From the NCBI GenBank assembly GCA_937952875.1, contig CALFDI010000367.1, positions 1-7,510 of the forward strand: 7,510 nucleotides of DNA, given 5' to 3'. The DNA comes from an uncultured Verrucomicrobiales bacterium. Its GTDB lineage: Bacteria; Verrucomicrobiota; Verrucomicrobiia; Verrucomicrobiales; Akkermansiaceae. Below are positions 5,448 to 7,510 of this stretch, in pieces; within the stretch, counting starts at the first letter, position 1, and the number at the start of each line of letters is the position of its first letter. Made by a program: the position numbers and the translations under genes. The notes beneath the pieces are model-generated. The model saw nothing but the letters and a program-made list of their open reading frames with translations. It did not search any database and had not been told where the DNA came from.

Positions 5448-7510
5448 TTAGAGGAAATATTCGACGCCAGCTTTGAAGAGAGGCTGGTGTTTATTTCCAG
5501 GGATATTCTTGGCGAGGTTTTTGCCGCGACGTTCGCTGTGGCCCATCTTTCCGAAGATGCGTCCATCTGGGCTGGTGATGCCTTCGATAGCGTAGACGGA
5601 ACCATTCGGATTATGTGAAATGTCCATGGAGGCTTCTCCGTTCGCATTACTATACTGAGTCGCGATCTGACCGTTCTCTGCAAGAGTCTCGATCATTTCT
5701 GGAGTTGCATAGAACTTTCCTTCACCGTGGGAGAATGGGACGTTGTAAACATCTCCGACGCCAGTGTTTGCTAACCATGGTGAGAGGTTGCTCGAGATAC
5801 GGGTATTTTGGTAAGTCGAGATGTGGCGGCCGATGTCATTGAATGTGAGAGTCGGATCAGCATCTGTGAGGTCACGAATTTCTCCGTATGGGACGAGCCC
5901 GGTCTTAATGAGCGCTTGGAAGCCATTGCAGATTCCTAGAATGAGTCCGTCACGATTCTTAATGAGATCCATCACTGCATCTGCGACTTGTGGATTGCGA
6001 AGCACAGTGGCGATGAATTTTCCAGATCCATCAGGCTCGTCACCCGCGCTGAATCCGCCTGGGAGCATCAGGATCTGAGAATTTCGGATTTCTGCAGCGA
6101 AGGCTGCGAGAGATTGTTCGACAGCTTCAGAGGTTTGATTTCGGAAGACTTGTGTGATCGCGCTAGCTCCAGCCTCGTTGAAGACCTTAGCCGTATCGTA
6201 TTCACAGTTCGTCCCAGGGAAGACTGGGATGATGACCCTTGGAGCTGCTTTCTCCTTGGATACTGCAGGTGTCAAATCGCTCGAATGAACGAATGTGGCT
6301 ACTTCTGTGTGAGTGGGGGCTTGTTGAGTAGGGTAGGTGGATTCGAGTGGCGTGGTCCACGCGTCTTTGAGTTCGCAGAGAGTCAACTGCGTGTCTTCAG
6401 TTGTGATGCGTGCTTCGTGTGATGTGACGCCGATTTTTTGCCATGCTCCAGTTATTTCACTCTTAGCGGTGATGATGAAGGAAAGGTGGCGTTCTTGGAT
6501 GAGATCAAGGTCCGTCGAAAGAACTGCTCCGATCGTATTACCGAGCGCCATCTTAGTGAGGCCTTCTGCTATGCCGCCACGGCCTAAGCTGTGTGCGGAG
6601 GTGATCGTTCCATTACTGATTCCTTCGTATATGGCGTCACTCACAGCTTTGAGCTGTGCGAGATCAGGGATGTGATTGTCATCACGTTCGATCTGCAGGA
6701 AGTAGATGTCTTCATCAGGAGACTTGAACTCTGGGCTGGTCGCATTCTTTGTGCTGCCTGGTGCGAGGGCGAAGCTGACGAGAGTGGGTGGGACGTCGAT
6801 CTCGTTGAAAGACCCTGACATGGAGTCTTTTCCTCCAATCGCGGCGAGGCGGAGTGCATCTTGCACTTTAAATGCTCCGAGGAGGGCCGCGAATGGCTTG
6901 CCCCAGCGGGTCGGATCAGTGCCGAGCTTCTCAAAATACTCCTGAAGTGTGAGGCGTATATCGCTTAGCTGAGCGCCAGATGTGACGATGCGGCAGACAG
7001 ATGTAGCTACAGCGTAGAGTGCACCATGATAGGGTGACCACTGGGCTATCTCAGGATCGAAGCCCCATGACATATGAGTCGTGGTGGTGGTGTCACCAGA
7101 GATGAGTGGGATTTTCGCGACCATGGCATCGGTCGGAGTGAGCTGTTCTTTTCCGCCGAATGGCCAGAGGACAGTGCCTGCTCCGATGGAGGCGTCGAAC
7201 ATTTCGCCAAGTCCTTTCTGTGATGCGCTATTCAGGTGAGAGATGGTGTCTTTAAAGGCTGTGGCTAAATCAGTGTGAGAGGCCGGAGTCGATGCGAATG
7301 GGCAGCTGTTGGCCTCTGTGGAGGAGCTAGCTACGTTAATTGTCGTATCAAGTTGCACACCATTTGTGTCGAGGAATGCTCTGCTGAGATTAACGATCTT
7401 CTCGCCGCGCCAGCTGATGGTAAGATAGCCTGTGTCTGTGACCTTCGCTACGAGTGAGCATTCGAGGTTCTCGGCGTCGACTTTCTTTTGAAAATACTCG
7501 ACGTCTGATG
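5448..7510 (-). CDS. purL: Phosphoribosylformylglycinamidine synthase, single-chain, C-terminal part (runs off right edge)
   Basis: About 686 C-terminal residues of PurL are visible. PurL uses ATP and glutamine to convert FGAR to FGAM in de novo purine synthesis. The frame stays open to the window edge. The GTG at 7356-7358 is internal, because codons upstream of it (for example 'TDTGYLTISWRGEKIVNLS') still read as PurL. The synthetase half shows 'GGKDSMSG' (about 6814-6837) and 'GRGGIAEG' (about 6563-6586). After a variable linker, the glutamine amidotransferase domain follows with 'PVFPGTNCEYD', 'PGGFSAGDEPDGSGKF', the nucleophile elbow 'GICNGFQ' (Cys codon 5928-5930) and 'GKMGHSERRG' (His codon 5538-5540, Glu codon 5532-5534), so the Cys-His-Glu triad is complete. 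The GMGHSER ending and the DEPDGSGKF stretch resemble the Clostridia/Bacteroidetes-type single-chain enzyme rather than E. coli PurL, which has PHPER there. Housekeeping; it appears intact as far as seen. Confidence 0.96.
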   Translation of the reverse strand, partial: SDVEYFQKKVDAENLECSLVAKVTDTGYLTISWRGEKIVNLSRAFLDTNGVQLDTTINVASSSTEANSCPFASTPASHTDLATAFKDTISHLNSASQKGLGEMFDASIGAGTVLWPFGGKEQLTPTDAMVAKIPLISGDTTTTTHMSWGFDPEIAQWSPYHGALYAVATSVCRIVTSGAQLSDIRLTLQEYFEKLGTDPTRWGKPFAALLGAFKVQDALRLAAIGGKDSMSGSFNEIDVPPTLVSFALAPGSTKNATSPEFKSPDEDIYFLQIERDDNHIPDLAQLKAVSDAIYEGISNGTITSAHSLGRGGIAEGLTKMALGNTIGAVLSTDLDLIQERHLSFIITAKSEITGAWQKIGVTSHEARITTEDTQLTLCELKDAWTTPLESTYPTQQAPTHTEVATFVHSSDLTPAVSKEKAAPRVIIPVFPGTNCEYDTAKVFNEAGASAITQVFRNQTSEAVEQSLAAFAAEIRNSQILMLPGGFSAGDEPDGSGKFIATVLRNPQVADAVMDLIKNRDGLILGICNGFQALIKTGLVPYGEIRDLTDADPTLTFNDIGRHISTYQNTRISSNLSPWLANTGVGDVYNVPFSHGEGKFYATPEMIETLAENGQIATQYSNANGEASMDISHNPNGSVYAIEGITSPDGRIFGKMGHSERRGKNLAKNIPGNKHQPLFKAGVEYFL

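Noticed and set aside
5313..5618. Plus-strand open frame of 101 codons bridging the phosphorylase end and purL
   Set aside because: It runs through the perfect-stem bidirectional terminator and is antisense to the conserved purL C-terminus.
7356..7358. GTG as the start of purL
   Set aside because: The frame continues to the window edge, and the upstream codons still encode PurL-like sequence, so this is an internal Val.

Overview
The window carries six protein-coding genes of a bacterium with roughly balanced base composition. None of the five visible starts has a clear AGGAGG-type ribosome binding site. The purL is the single-chain type whose C-terminal motifs resemble the Clostridia/Bacteroidetes clade more than E. 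coli PurL. An AsmA-like protein with a Lys/Arg-rich N-terminus sits beside uppP, which points to a diderm (Gram-negative) envelope. This would fit Verrucomicrobiota/Opitutae or a related PVC/FCB lineage, but the assignment is tentative and rests on gene content only.

Left part (1-2155, all minus strand): the 5' end of an AsmA-like inner-membrane protein runs off the left edge and lies 32 nt downstream of uppP (undecaprenyl-diphosphatase), so the two probably share a transcript. Upstream of uppP, behind a good intrinsic terminator, is an unrecognised gene for a tail-anchored protein with a basic/Pro-rich N-terminal half, a helical stalk and one C-terminal membrane helix.

Middle (2156-2420): a divergent 265-bp intergenic region holding a candidate sigma-54 promoter for the plus strand, a weak sigma-70-like promoter for the minus strand, and a cluster of three related 10-bp motifs.

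Right-middle (2421-5380, plus strand): a two-gene operon with a TAATG overlap. The first gene is a GT81 glycosyltransferase of the glucosyl-3-phosphoglycerate synthase (GpgS) type. The second is a GH13_18 phosphorylase best matching the glucosylglycerate phosphorylase clade. Together they would make and recycle the compatible solute/carbon store glucosylglycerate. The phosphatase needed between the two steps (GpgP) is not in the window, so it must be elsewhere, be replaced by an unrelated enzyme, or the pathway differs.

Right (5381-7510): a perfect-stem bidirectional terminator separates the operon from convergent purL (minus strand), of which about 686 C-terminal residues are visible; its start lies beyond the right edge.

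The most interesting points are the GpgS/phosphorylase pair lacking a phosphatase, its possible sigma-54 control with upstream motif repeats, and the uncharacterised tail-anchored protein.
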